A stretch of 58,848 bases of DNA, taken from Hydrogenophaga palleronii NBRC 102513. GTDB lineage: Bacteria; Pseudomonadota; Gammaproteobacteria; Burkholderiales; Burkholderiaceae_C. A model generated the notes under the pieces. The model saw only the letters and a list, made by a program, of their open reading frames with translations. It was not told where the DNA came from and did not search any database. A program made the position numbers and the translations under genes. The stretch lies in contig NZ_BCTJ01000027.1 of assembly GCF_001571225.1 (NCBI RefSeq), forward strand, positions 1-58,848, read 5' to 3'. Positions 8,252 to 16,019 of the stretch are shown here, piece after piece; the stretch's first letter is position 1; each line of letters opens with the position of its first letter.

Positions 8252-8683
8252 CTTTACATCGTTCTCAACGATCCCATCGATTTTGGCGATGGTCCACGCG
8301 TCTTAATTGTGTGCGTGTGCACCATTCCGACTCAGGGTGGTTATGACCCTAGCTGTACCCTCTTTCCGGGCGAGCACCCCTTTGTCGTGAGGGATAGTGT
8401 TGTCATGTACCGTTTCTGTCAGATAGTTGACCCAGCTCAATTGGAACAAAGCGTTGCGCACGGGGAGTTTGTTGCTAAGCCGCTGTTGGATGAGACAGTC
8501 TTTGGCCACGTCATTCAGGGGCTTGAAGACTCCCCAGCGGCGGCGCTTAAATACAAGAGATTTCATGCAAGCTGTCGGGAGGCTGGGGCCTAGTCTTGAG
8601 ACAGTTTGATTGATACCCGTTGGTACGCTCGCGCTTCTTCGATTTAGCGAAGATTCAACAATCAACGAGTGAGACTGCGGTTG
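8252..8683. other. gene-poor stretch, no recognisable gene
   Basis: These 430 bases lie where the missing 5' part of the recombinase should have been. Short open frames exist on both strands (for example 8303-8665 on the minus strand), but none has a recognisable motif, ribosome site or host-like codon use. I read it as scrambled element DNA. Confidence 0.5.
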
Positions 8684-8761
8684 CTCGTGTCATTGGATTG
8701 GTTTCATCCAAGGCCAATAACGTTTTGGCCCCCAGCATCCTATTAAGGTTTTGGGGCATTT
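8684..8761 (+). repeat. decayed att-like copy of the tRNA-Phe 3' end and its terminator
   Basis: Aligned by eye to 6425-6503, about two thirds of the positions match with a single one-base gap. Shared landmarks in order are CGTGTC, TTGG/ATGG, TCC(A/C)AGGCCA, the CCCCAGC arm and the TGGGGC arm followed by TTT. The match spans the tRNA 3' end and the terminator downstream of it, so it is hard to explain by chance. It overlaps the last codons of the AbiTii gene. It splits the island into a left part (protease and integrase) and a right part (AbiTii). Confidence 0.6.
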
Positions 8762-9687
8762 GATGGTAGGTGCAGAACCTCGCCCAGGAAGAGATAGGTG
8801 TTCAGGAACAGCGCTCGTGCCTCCTCCGGTGTCACATCTGTATGGACGCCAGTCGAGACTCTGTCAAACAGGTTGGCCAAATTCTGCCGAATCCGTTGTT
8901 TGCGTGAGTGACTGTCGGTTCTAGCATGCACATACGCGTTAATACGGTTCTGATGTTTGCTACCGTCTAGCTTTAGCGTATTGCCTCCGATCTCGACAGT
9001 CTCCTGCGATGGAGGGTAGATAGAGTCAGCGAAAGCCTCGATGATCCGCCTGCAGGTCGTGAGGGCTTGAGCCACTGACTCCTCGTTTCCGTCCGCGAGA
9101 CGATCCATTACGGCTGGGATTTTCTCCAGAATATCCTTGCAGTTAGCGACGACGAGCGAGTCAACATCCGTCTGATAACGCTCAAAGATCGACTCGGTGA
9201 GCGCTTCAAATTCTTGCTCGTAGTACACCTCGCTGACGAACTGGTGCAACAGGCTTAACACCTTTGTGCGGATACCGCTTACTCGGGTGATCGTGTTCGC
9301 GGCCTGCTCCATCGCCTTTGTCACATTGCCGATCGCAATGGCGGCATAGTTTGAACTAGAGTCCGGCGTGCGCAGAACTGCAAGCTTGGCCTTCTCGGCG
9401 GCAATAAGAGCCTCTTGTTGCGCGAGCGGGCCCCAGTAACCAGTTTTTTTCTCATGGTCCAGCCAACGACCAGTCTTGTACATGTATTTGAGCGAGATCG
9501 CGTCGGAACTGTTGTAGCCACCCATTTCAAGCTTGAGCCACGATTTGATGTCGTCGCTGCCAACCCACCTCGCCAAGCGTGTAGTTTTGAGGATCAAGCT
9601 CTCGGCGCTTGTCCTGCTCAACTCGATATCGTCGAGAAGTTCGCGGGCTAGTAGTCGGACGTGTTGAGATCTGCTTTGCTCTGCCAT
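8743..9687 (-). CDS. AbiTii-domain protein (putative abortive-infection protein)
   Basis: A 314-aa soluble protein. Residues about 5-70 match the AbiTii-type N-terminal domain: LLDDIELSRTSAESLILK, then TRLARWVGSDDIKSWLKLE followed by MGGY. Charged helical segments follow, and the C-terminal half has RRIIEAFADSIYPP and a basic QNRINAYVHA region. The family is named after a lactococcal abortive-infection protein and is found in phage-defence settings; the mechanism is not established. The ATG is at 9685-9687. The gene ends at 8743, where the decayed terminator-like repeat begins. AT-rich codon use marks it as acquired. No antitoxin-like partner is adjacent. Confidence 0.75.
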   Translation of the reverse strand: MAEQSRSQHVRLLARELLDDIELSRTSAESLILKTTRLARWVGSDDIKSWLKLEMGGYNSSDAISLKYMYKTGRWLDHEKKTGYWGPLAQQEALIAAEKAKLAVLRTPDSSSNYAAIAIGNVTKAMEQAANTITRVSGIRTKVLSLLHQFVSEVYYEQEFEALTESIFERYQTDVDSLVVANCKDILEKIPAVMDRLADGNEESVAQALTTCRRIIEAFADSIYPPSQETVEIGGNTLKLDGSKHQNRINAYVHARTDSHSRKQRIRQNLANLFDRVSTGVHTDVTPEEARALFLNTYLFLGEVLHLPSNAPKP

Positions 9688-9828
9688 GGCTGTGCTTGAT
9701 AGTCAGGAATCAAATCAGCATACCGCCGCTTGTGTTCTTCCGTCGGACGATCTGCCACGAGCGTTCGTTCTTCAGCCTTGCGAGCGCCACACTCAAGTGG
9801 TGCAAAGCCATCGAGCAGTAGAAAGGCG

Positions 9829-9867
9829 GGTACACTTCATTGGTACACCGCCTTATGGCTGGCGGTG
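9829..9867. promoter_or_regulatory. direct repeats and hairpin next to attR
   Basis: GGTACAC occurs at 9829-9835 and again at 9842-9848. It is followed by a hairpin CACCGCC/GGCGGTG (9846-9852 with 9861-9867). Short direct repeats beside an attachment site can be recombinase arm sites. The region also lies upstream of the AbiTii gene, so it could instead be part of its control region. Confidence 0.3.
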
Positions 9868-9908
9868 GAAAATCCTAATAAAATCAACGGGCAAACATGT
9901 TGTTGGTC

Positions 9909-9942
9909 GTGTCGATGGTTCGATTCCGTCCCAGGCCACCAA
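9909..9942 (+). repeat. attR: 34-bp copy of the tRNA-Phe 3' end
   Basis: All 34 bases match 6427-6460, including the T arm, the A68-containing acceptor strand and CCA. The upstream bases do not continue the tRNA, so this is a repeat and not a second tRNA gene. Confidence 0.9.
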
Positions 9943-9950
9943 ATCTTTCA

Positions 9951-9975
9951 AAAGCCCACTTTGCAGTGGGCTTTT
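9951..9975 (+). terminator. strong rho-independent terminator, probably the original tRNA-Phe terminator
   Basis: The perfect 10-bp stem AAAAGCCCAC/GTGGGCTTTT has a 5-nt loop and continues into TGTCTTT. It lies 8 bases beyond attR on the host side. No gene ends immediately before it, which fits a tRNA terminator displaced by the insertion. Confidence 0.8.
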
Positions 9976-10041
9976 GTCTTTCCGAGTGGTCCATTCCAGG
10001 CGAATGCGCAACGCCCTCCTCCTGGCTTTGGAGAACCCCCG

Positions 10042-10467
10042 ATGTCTGTCGAGAACACCGCATGGGCGCACGGTGAATGCCTGCGCCGCCTCACACAAAC
10101 CCTGGTGATCCGCACCCTGGGTCAGATTGCAGATGAGGCGCGAGAGGACGGCGAAAGCCTGCAGCAGCTGGTGGAGCGCTACGAGATCGACTACGCCTGG
10201 CAGGTGCTGGGCTCCACGCGCCTGCACGATGCGGCGCTGGCCGCCGTGCAGGAACGCCTGGGCCGGCCGGCCGACGAGGCCTTGCGCGCGCGGCTGACTG
10301 CACTGCTGCAGGCCGCGGCAGCACAGCAGCCCAACGACGCCTTGATGAGCTTCGACAACGATGTGCCGGCCTTGCTGAGTGAACTGCTGTGCGAGGGCAT
10401 CGACGCCGAGTCAGGGTCTCTCGTGTGCACGCCGCTGGCAGCGGGGATGGCGCCAAGTCAGGCCTGA
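10042..10467 (+). CDS. hypothetical protein
   Basis: A 141-aa protein of unknown function, first host gene after the island. The ATG at 10042 has a weak GGAG about 9 bases upstream and begins a stretch with strongly GC-rich third positions; the longer open frame reaching back to 9730 runs through attR and is not coding. The sequence is mostly helical and acidic (for example IADEAREDGESLQQLVERYE), with no signal peptide, membrane segment or known motif. It converges with the hydrolase gene on the opposite strand. Confidence 0.6.
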   Translation: MSVENTAWAHGECLRRLTQTLVIRTLGQIADEAREDGESLQQLVERYEIDYAWQVLGSTRLHDAALAAVQERLGRPADEALRARLTALLQAAAAQQPNDALMSFDNDVPALLSELLCEGIDAESGSLVCTPLAAGMAPSQA

Positions 10468-10517
10468 GCCTGGCTTGCGACATGTGCGCGCCGCCGCTTC
10501 AGTGAGCGCCGTGGATC

Positions 10518-11420
10518 TCAGCCGCGCACCGCCTCAACCATGCGGCGCAACGAAACACATAGCGGACTGTCGGGCTCCTCGAAGCCGTGGATTGCCGAGA
10601 AGTGGTCTTTGCCGGCTTGCGGCAGCAGTTCCGCGCCATTGCCTGCCTGCAGCCACGCTCGGTGCATCTGGGTGGACTGCGCTTCGAAGGAAGTTTGCTC
10701 CAGTGTGCCCCAGCTGAGCACCAGCGGTGTGCGTGACGGCCGCACCAGATGCTGGGGCGAGTTGCGCGCCACGATGCCGTCATCGAGCTGGATCGCGGGT
10801 TGCAGATAGCTGTAGCGCAGCGGCGCAATGTCGAACAGGCCGCTGACCAGCACGGCGCCGACAAACGGGTCTTCTGGCAGCCCGTACATGTCTTGCCAGG
10901 GGGTGCACAGCAGCATGGCCCCGAGGTGGCCGCCAGCCGAATGGCCGCCGATGACGATGCGGCGTGCATCGCCGCCATGTTCGCCGATGTGGCGTACCAC
11001 CCACGCGGCGGCGGCGCGCACCTGCCGCACGATCTCATCGAGTGTCACCGTGGGACACAGGGCGTAGTCGACCAGCACGGTGGTGTAGCCCATGGCATGC
11101 GCACCCAGTGCCACATGGCTGAAGTCGCGTGCGGCGTTGGCGCGCCAGTAGCCGCCGTGGATGTAGAAAAACACCGGCGCGTCGGGCTGGGTGGCGGGCA
11201 CGATGTCCAACGTCTCTGCCCGCGTGGCGCCATAACGCACGCCGGCGCGGTAGGGCAGGGTCTGCCGCGTGGCAGCGCTGCGTTGTGCGCAGCGCTGCAA
11301 CTCGCCATCGAGGTTCACTGCGCGCAGCCGCGGGTTGTAGGCCTGGTCGATTGCGTCCAGGCTTTCATGGCCATGTGGCAGCTTCAACGCAAGGGCGCTG
11401 GATGGTGAGGAGGCGGTCAT
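10518..11420 (-). CDS. alpha/beta hydrolase (esterase-like)
   Basis: A 300-aa cytoplasmic hydrolase of the esterase/kynurenine-formamidase-like group. The oxyanion motif is HGGYW, the nucleophile elbow is GGHSAGG, and the likely catalytic His is in AGKDHFSAIHG near the C-terminus. The ATG at 11418-11420 lies 10 bases after the aldehyde dehydrogenase stop and begins the conserved part; upstream in-frame residues overlap that gene and look spurious. It is the fourth and last gene of the leftward catabolic operon. It may hydrolyse an ester, lactone or amide intermediate, but the substrate cannot be read from sequence. Confidence 0.85.
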   Translation of the reverse strand: MTASSPSSALALKLPHGHESLDAIDQAYNPRLRAVNLDGELQRCAQRSAATRQTLPYRAGVRYGATRAETLDIVPATQPDAPVFFYIHGGYWRANAARDFSHVALGAHAMGYTTVLVDYALCPTVTLDEIVRQVRAAAAWVVRHIGEHGGDARRIVIGGHSAGGHLGAMLLCTPWQDMYGLPEDPFVGAVLVSGLFDIAPLRYSYLQPAIQLDDGIVARNSPQHLVRPSRTPLVLSWGTLEQTSFEAQSTQMHRAWLQAGNGAELLPQAGKDHFSAIHGFEEPDSPLCVSLRRMVEAVRG

Positions 11421-11430
11421 CCGGCGGGCG

Positions 11431-12918
11431 TCAGAAGGTGGTGGCGATGTACTTGCTTTCCATGAACTCGGCGATGCCATGGTGCTGCCCACCTTCGCGG
11501 CCAAGGCCGCTCTGCTTGACGCCACCGAAGGGTGCGGCGGGATCCGACACCAGGCCGCGGTTGAGCGCGATCATGCCGGACTCGATTGCCGCCGCCACCC
11601 GCATGCCGCGTCCGGTGTCACCGGTGTAGATGTACGCCGCGAGGCCGTACTCGGTGTCGTTGGCGAGTGCAATGGCTTCCTCCTCGGTGTCGAAGCGGCG
11701 GATGGGGGCCACCGGGCCGAAGATTTCCTCGTGGGCCATCAGCGCGTCGGTCGACACGTTCGTCAACACGGTGGGCGGATAGAAGTAGCCCTTGCCGTCG
11801 GGGATGACACCACCGCTGAGCACTTGCGCGCCGCGCTCGACCGCATCCTGCACCAGCCGGTGAATTTTCTGCACCGCCTTGTGCGTGATCATCGGGCCGC
11901 ACTCGGTCGTGGTCTGCACGCCCGGGCCGACCTTCAACGCGGCCATGCGCTGGGCGAGGCCCTTGGCAAAGGCGTCGTGAATGCCGGCCTGCACGTAGAT
12001 GCGGTTGGCCGCCGTGCAGGCTTCGCCAGCGTTGCGCATCTTGGCGATCATGGCGCCGTCCAGCGCGGCTTCCAGGTTGGCGTCGTCGAACACCAGGAAG
12101 GGCGCGTTGCCGCCCAGCTCCATGGCGCACGAGACCACACTCTTGGCCGCTTCGGCCAGCAGGGTGCGGCCCACCTGGGTCGAGCCGGTGAAGGAGAGCT
12201 TGCGCACCCGCGGGTCGGCCAGCATGGCGGCCGTTACCGGGCCCGGGTCGGAGGTGGTGAGCACGTTGACCACGCCAGCCGGCACGCCGGCCTCTTCGTA
12301 GAGGGCCGCCAGGGCATAGGCGGTCAAGGGCGTTTCACTGGCGGGCTTCAGCACGACCGTGCAACCCGCTGCCAGCGCGGGCGCGATCTTGCGCGTTGCC
12401 ATGGCCGCGGGGAAGTTCCAGGGCGTGATCAGCACGCAGATGCCGATGGGCACGTAGTCCACGATGATGCGGTTGCTGCCCGAGGGCGCGGTGCCGAACT
12501 CGCCGGTGATGCGCACCGCCTCTTCGGCGTTCCAGCGGAAGAACTCCGCGGCGTAGGCCACCTCTGCGCGGGCGTCGCGCAGCGCCTTGCCGTTCTCCAG
12601 CGAGATCAGCGCGGCGAGCATGTCGGCGCGCTCCGTCATCAGGGTGAAGCAGCGGCGCAGGATTTCGGAGCGCTGGCGCGGCGCGGTGTTGCGCCAGGCC
12701 GGGGCGGCGGCAGCGGCGGCCTCCACGGCGGCGTTGGCATCGCCGATGGTGGCGTCGGGCACGGTCGCAATGACTTGCTCGGTGGACGGATCAACGACGT
12801 CGATGTGCTGGCCGCTGCTGGCAGCGCGCCATTGGCCGCCGATGTACATGCCCTGCGGCAGGGTGTTGATGTCGAACGGCAGTGCGGTGGGCTGGATCGA
12901 AGGGTGCGGTGCATTCAT
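11431..12918 (-). CDS. NAD(P)-dependent aldehyde dehydrogenase, SSADH-like
   Basis: A 495-aa member of the aldehyde dehydrogenase superfamily, oxidising an aldehyde to a carboxylate. Visible features are the cofactor-binding PWNFP and FTGSTQVG motifs, the general-base Glu in MELGGNAP and the catalytic Cys in [11 protein letters not shown]. The ELGG...[11 protein letters not shown] pattern is closest to succinate-semialdehyde dehydrogenases, but related enzymes act on lactaldehyde, glycolaldehyde and others. The ATG at 12916-12918 follows an AAGGA ribosome site and lies 18 bases after the Fe-ADH stop. With that dehydrogenase it would take an alcohol to an acid in two steps. Confidence 0.9.
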   Translation of the reverse strand: MNAPHPSIQPTALPFDINTLPQGMYIGGQWRAASSGQHIDVVDPSTEQVIATVPDATIGDANAAVEAAAAAAPAWRNTAPRQRSEILRRCFTLMTERADMLAALISLENGKALRDARAEVAYAAEFFRWNAEEAVRITGEFGTAPSGSNRIIVDYVPIGICVLITPWNFPAAMATRKIAPALAAGCTVVLKPASETPLTAYALAALYEEAGVPAGVVNVLTTSDPGPVTAAMLADPRVRKLSFTGSTQVGRTLLAEAAKSVVSCAMELGGNAPFLVFDDANLEAALDGAMIAKMRNAGEACTAANRIYVQAGIHDAFAKGLAQRMAALKVGPGVQTTTECGPMITHKAVQKIHRLVQDAVERGAQVLSGGVIPDGKGYFYPPTVLTNVSTDALMAHEEIFGPVAPIRRFDTEEEAIALANDTEYGLAAYIYTGDTGRGMRVAAAIESGMIALNRGLVSDPAAPFGGVKQSGLGREGGQHHGIAEFMESKYIATTF

Positions 12919-12936
12919 GGTGGGTCCTTGTGATGG

Positions 12937-14160
12937 TTAACGTGCGGCCGCGGCGAGGTCGCCGTCGTAAGCGGCCTGCACCAGCTGGCGCATGCCGGCC
13001 AGGTCGATGGGGCGCGGGTTGTTCTTGATGAGGCGCTGGATGCCGACGGCCTGCTCGCAGGTCCATTCGATCTGGTCCGCGGCCAGGCCGAGCCCTGCCA
13101 GGGTGGGCGTGATGCCGATGGCCGCGAAGAGCCGGCTGACTTCAGCAATGGCCGCACCCGCGCGGTCTTCGATGCTGCCGGTGACGGGCAGGCCCAAGGC
13201 CTCGCCCACTTCGGCGAGCGCCGATGCCGAGGTCTGGCGGTTGTAGCTCATGACATAGGGCAGCATCGCGGCCACGCCCATGCCGTGTGCCGTGTCGGTC
13301 AGCGCGCCGGCCGGGTATTGCACGGCGTGGGCGGCGGCCGTGCCTGCCGTGCCGAAGGCGCAGCCTGCGGCCAGGGCGCCCATCATCACGTCGGCGCGGG
13401 CGTCTTCGTCCGTGCCATTGCTCACGGCCTTTTCCAGGCTGCGTCCCAGCAGGCGGATTGCGTAGAGCGCGAAGTGGTCGCTGAGCGCGCTCTTGCCGAT
13501 GAACACGTTTTCCTGCGCCAGTTCGTGGCTGGGGGTCTTGCGGGCAGCGGTGAAGGCCTCGATGGCGTGCGTCATGGCGTCCGCGCCGGCGATGGCGGTC
13601 AGGCCGGGCGGGCAGGTGCGGGTGAGTTCGGGGTCGCAGATCGCAACCGCCGGGATCAGGTAAGGGCTTGAGGCGCCGATCTTGAGCGTGCGTTCGGGAT
13701 CGCTCACCACGGCCACCGGTGTGACTTCGGAGCCGGTCCCCGCCGTGGTGGGCACGGCAATGATGGGCAGCACAGGGCCCGGCACCTTGAACTCACCGTA
13801 GTAGTCCGACAGGGCGCCGCCGTGCGTGAGCAGCAACGAGACGCACTTGGCCATGTCCAGGCAGCTGCCGCCGCCCATGCCGATCACCATGTCGGGCTTG
13901 AAAGAGCGGACTTCGTCGGCGCACTGCGCCACGCTGTCGCGGGGCACATCGGGTTGCACGCGGTCGTGCACCAGCACCTCGATCGAGGCGGCTTTCAGTC
14001 CCTCGATCAGCGCGGCGAATTCGGGCGTCTGAGCCAGGCGGGCGTCGGTGCAGACCAGGGCCCGCCGGCCGAAGCGGCCGGCGACCGCGGGCAGCGCGTG
14101 CCGCTGGCCTTTGCCGAAGAGGATTTCGCGAGGCAGTCGCAAGGCGGCGAAAAGAGTCAT
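12937..14160 (-). CDS. iron-containing alcohol dehydrogenase
   Basis: A 407-aa group III (Fe-type) alcohol dehydrogenase. It has the nucleotide-binding IGMGGGSCLDMAK motif, PTTAGTGSEVTP, and the metal-ligand region (DAMTHAIEAF and a later HGMGVAAMLPYVM block). Such enzymes interconvert short alcohols or diols and aldehydes; maleylacetate reductases are related, so direction and substrate are open. The ATG at 14158-14160 overlaps the TGA of the preceding Ldh2-type gene (ATGA), indicating translational coupling. The in-frame extension upstream of that ATG lies inside the neighbour and is not used. Confidence 0.9.
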   Translation of the reverse strand: MTLFAALRLPREILFGKGQRHALPAVAGRFGRRALVCTDARLAQTPEFAALIEGLKAASIEVLVHDRVQPDVPRDSVAQCADEVRSFKPDMVIGMGGGSCLDMAKCVSLLLTHGGALSDYYGEFKVPGPVLPIIAVPTTAGTGSEVTPVAVVSDPERTLKIGASSPYLIPAVAICDPELTRTCPPGLTAIAGADAMTHAIEAFTAARKTPSHELAQENVFIGKSALSDHFALYAIRLLGRSLEKAVSNGTDEDARADVMMGALAAGCAFGTAGTAAAHAVQYPAGALTDTAHGMGVAAMLPYVMSYNRQTSASALAEVGEALGLPVTGSIEDRAGAAIAEVSRLFAAIGITPTLAGLGLAADQIEWTCEQAVGIQRLIKNNPRPIDLAGMRQLVQAAYDGDLAAAAR

Positions 14161-15218
14161 TGTTGTTGTCCTTGATGGGTGGATGGAGAGGCCGGGGAAG
14201 CAGGGGAAGCAGGGGCGGAGCGTGTGAGGGCTTGCAGCTCTGCCCACAGGGAGGGTGAGATGTCGAATCCGTTGTGCAGCGAATGCGCACGCCGCTCGGC
14301 AGCGCCATCGCCGGGCACGCGCACGGGACAGTCCTGCTCTGCGGCGGGCGAGGCCCGCACCGCATCCAGGTAGTCCGCGAGCTGTTGAGCGATGTGCGGC
14401 GCGGAGGCGGCGCTGATGACCATCAGCACATCGCCCTTGTTGCACACGGCTTCTGCGTCGAGCGTGCCGCGGATCTCGGGCGCCAGGGCCGAGCCGGCAA
14501 GGGCCGCGACCAGCAGTTCGATGGCCATGCCGATGCCGTAACCCTTGGCGCCGCCGAAGGGCGCGATGGAGCCGCTCTTGGCGCGCTCCGCGTCGGTGGT
14601 CGGATGGCCGTCGGCGTCGCGCGCCCAGCCCTCTGGCAAGGGGCGGCCGTTGCGCGCGTGGTGGTGCACCTTGCCCATCGACACGGTGCTGGTGGCCAGG
14701 TCCAGCACCAGCGGACGCGCCGCGGTGGGAACGGCAATCGCCAGCGGGTTGGTGCCGAGCATGGCGCGTGTGCCGCCGTGGGGGTGGACCAGCGCCTCGC
14801 TGGTCGACAGCGCGATGCCGATGTGGCCGAGCGCCGCCACCTGTTCCACATACCAGGCCAGCATGCCGAGGTGGTTGCTGTTGTGGATGGCGGCCAGCGC
14901 GATGCCCGAGGAGGTGACTCGCTGACCAAGCAGATGCAATGCGTTCATGGCGACCACCGGCCCCAGGCCACGGCCGCCATCGATTTCCAGCACGGCGTCG
15001 GAGCGCCAGCGGCTGCTGCCGGTGGCACGGGGATCGGCCAGGCCGCGGTCGATGCGGGTGAGCAGGCGGGGCAAGCGCTGCAATCCATGTGAGGGATGGC
15101 CTTTGAGTTCAGCGTCCACAAGCACGCGGGCTTGCAGTTCTGCGTGCTCCCTGGGGGTATCGCGCTGCATGAGCAGCGACGTGCCAAGGGCGGTGGCCTC
15201 GTGGTGCAAAACTTTCAC
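14157..15218 (-). CDS. Ldh2-type (malate/L-lactate/ureidoglycolate) dehydrogenase
   Basis: A 353-aa NAD(P)-dependent oxidoreductase of the Ldh2/MDG family, acting on 2-hydroxy acids or similar. The family hallmarks are an N-terminal LKGHPSHGLQRLP block, AIHNSNHLG, LGTNPLAIAVPT, LDLATSTVSMGK and PFGGAKGYG. I start it at the GTG at 15216-15218 because the family alignment begins there (VKVLHHEATAL) and GGGGA lies about 7 bases upstream. A longer frame to 15377 crosses the control region. It is the first gene of the leftward operon, divergent from gntR. The C-terminus has a Pro/Ala/Ser-rich tail. Confidence 0.85.
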   Translation of the reverse strand: MKVLHHEATALGTSLLMQRDTPREHAELQARVLVDAELKGHPSHGLQRLPRLLTRIDRGLADPRATGSSRWRSDAVLEIDGGRGLGPVVAMNALHLLGQRVTSSGIALAAIHNSNHLGMLAWYVEQVAALGHIGIALSTSEALVHPHGGTRAMLGTNPLAIAVPTAARPLVLDLATSTVSMGKVHHHARNGRPLPEGWARDADGHPTTDAERAKSGSIAPFGGAKGYGIGMAIELLVAALAGSALAPEIRGTLDAEAVCNKGDVLMVISAASAPHIAQQLADYLDAVRASPAAEQDCPVRVPGDGAAERRAHSLHNGFDISPSLWAELQALTRSAPASPASPASPSTHQGQQQ

Positions 15219-15238
15219 AAAACTTGTCCCCGAAATAA

Positions 15239-15259
15239 GATCGTATAGGATATAGTATC
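15239..15259. promoter_or_regulatory. 21-bp palindrome, candidate GntR operator
   Basis: GATCGTATA (15239-15247), a GGA spacer and TATAGTATC (15251-15259) form an inverted repeat with 7 of 9 bases per arm complementary. It lies between the divergent starts at 15218 and 15316, where the adjacent GntR protein could control both the dehydrogenase operon and its own ABC-transporter operon. AT-rich in an otherwise GC-rich region, it also holds the likely -10 elements. Confidence 0.6.
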
Positions 15260-15315
15260 GCAAACGAACCCGACTGGTAAGGTGCCCGTCACCAAATACC
15301 GAGAGACAACCGCCC

Positions 15316-16011
15316 ATGATTTCCCCGATCCCAGCCGATCCCTCTTCGCTTGCCAGCAAGGCCATTCCGCGGTCCAACGGCCTTGCCGAAGATGTCTACG
15401 AAGCCATCTTCAACCAGCTCATGGTGTTGAAGATCGCGCCCGGTGCGCGGATCACGGTCGACAACCTGGTGAAAGAATTCAACGTGTCGCACACGCCGAT
15501 CCGGGAGGCCCTGGGGCGCCTGGAAGGTGAGGGCCTGGTCGTCAAGCAGCACCTGATCGGTTACCGCGCTGCGCCGCAGATCACGCGCGAGCGTTTCGAC
15601 GAGCTGTACGAACTGCGGCTCTTGCTGGAGCCGCATGCGGCGGGCAAGGCGGCCGCTGCCATGGACGCGGCCAAGCTGGCCGTGCTGCGCGAAGCCGCCG
15701 GTGTGATGAGCCGTGACGACGACACGGACGAGCGGCTGCGTTACTCCAGCTTTGCGCGCCAGGACGGGCTCTTCCACGACAGCATCATGGCGTTCGCGGG
15801 CAATGGCCTGATCCAGGAGACGCTGGCCTTCCAGCACACGCACTTCCACATCTTCCGTTTGATGTTCCACCGGCGCGTGACCGAAGAAGCGCTGGACGAA
15901 CACCAGGCCTTGCTGGACGCTTTTGCCGCCGGGGACGCCAAGGCGGCCCGGGAGGCCATGCGCATCCACATCGAGCGTTCACGCGACCGGCTGTTGCCTG
16001 CTTTCGATTGA
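15316..16011 (+). CDS. GntR-family regulator, FCD subfamily
   Basis: A 231-aa transcription regulator, most likely a ligand-responsive repressor of this locus. The winged helix is at about residues 20-85 (VDNLVKEFNVSHTPIREALG). The C-terminal FCD ligand domain is all-helical, with candidate metal ligands in GLFHDSIM, HTHFHIF and DEHQALLDAF. FCD regulators typically sense small carboxylates or sugar acids. It is divergent from the dehydrogenase operon with a palindrome in between. Its TGA overlaps the region where the ABC ATPase gene begins, so regulator and importer are probably one transcript. Confidence 0.9.
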   Translation: MISPIPADPSSLASKAIPRSNGLAEDVYEAIFNQLMVLKIAPGARITVDNLVKEFNVSHTPIREALGRLEGEGLVVKQHLIGYRAAPQITRERFDELYELRLLLEPHAAGKAAAAMDAAKLAVLREAAGVMSRDDDTDERLRYSSFARQDGLFHDSIMAFAGNGLIQETLAFQHTHFHIFRLMFHRRVTEEALDEHQALLDAFAAGDAKAAREAMRIHIERSRDRLLPAFD

Positions 16012-16019
16012 GCACCGAC

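Larger units (their letters stand above)
6461..9942. mobile_element. tRNA-Phe integrative island with SDH protease and AbiTii cargo
   Basis: The interval runs from the base after tRNA-Phe to the end of the 34-bp repeat copy. It contains an SDH-type protease gene, a truncated tyrosine recombinase, a decayed att-like sequence and an AbiTii gene. Base composition and codon use are clearly more AT-rich than on either side, where third positions are almost all G or C. A strong terminator directly after the right repeat (9951-9975) is most simply explained as the tRNA's own, displaced by the insertion. There is no replication or conjugation gene. With the integrase shortened, the element is probably fixed in place or needs help in trans. 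Confidence 0.88.

Noticed and set aside
8303..8665. 120-aa minus-strand ORF in the island
   Set aside because: No recognisable domain, no ribosome site and no support on either side. It could be a fragment of something older, but I cannot defend it as a gene.
9909..9942. Second tRNA-Phe gene
   Set aside because: Only the last 34 nt of the tRNA are present; the acceptor 5' strand, D arm and anticodon arm are missing. It is the right attachment repeat.
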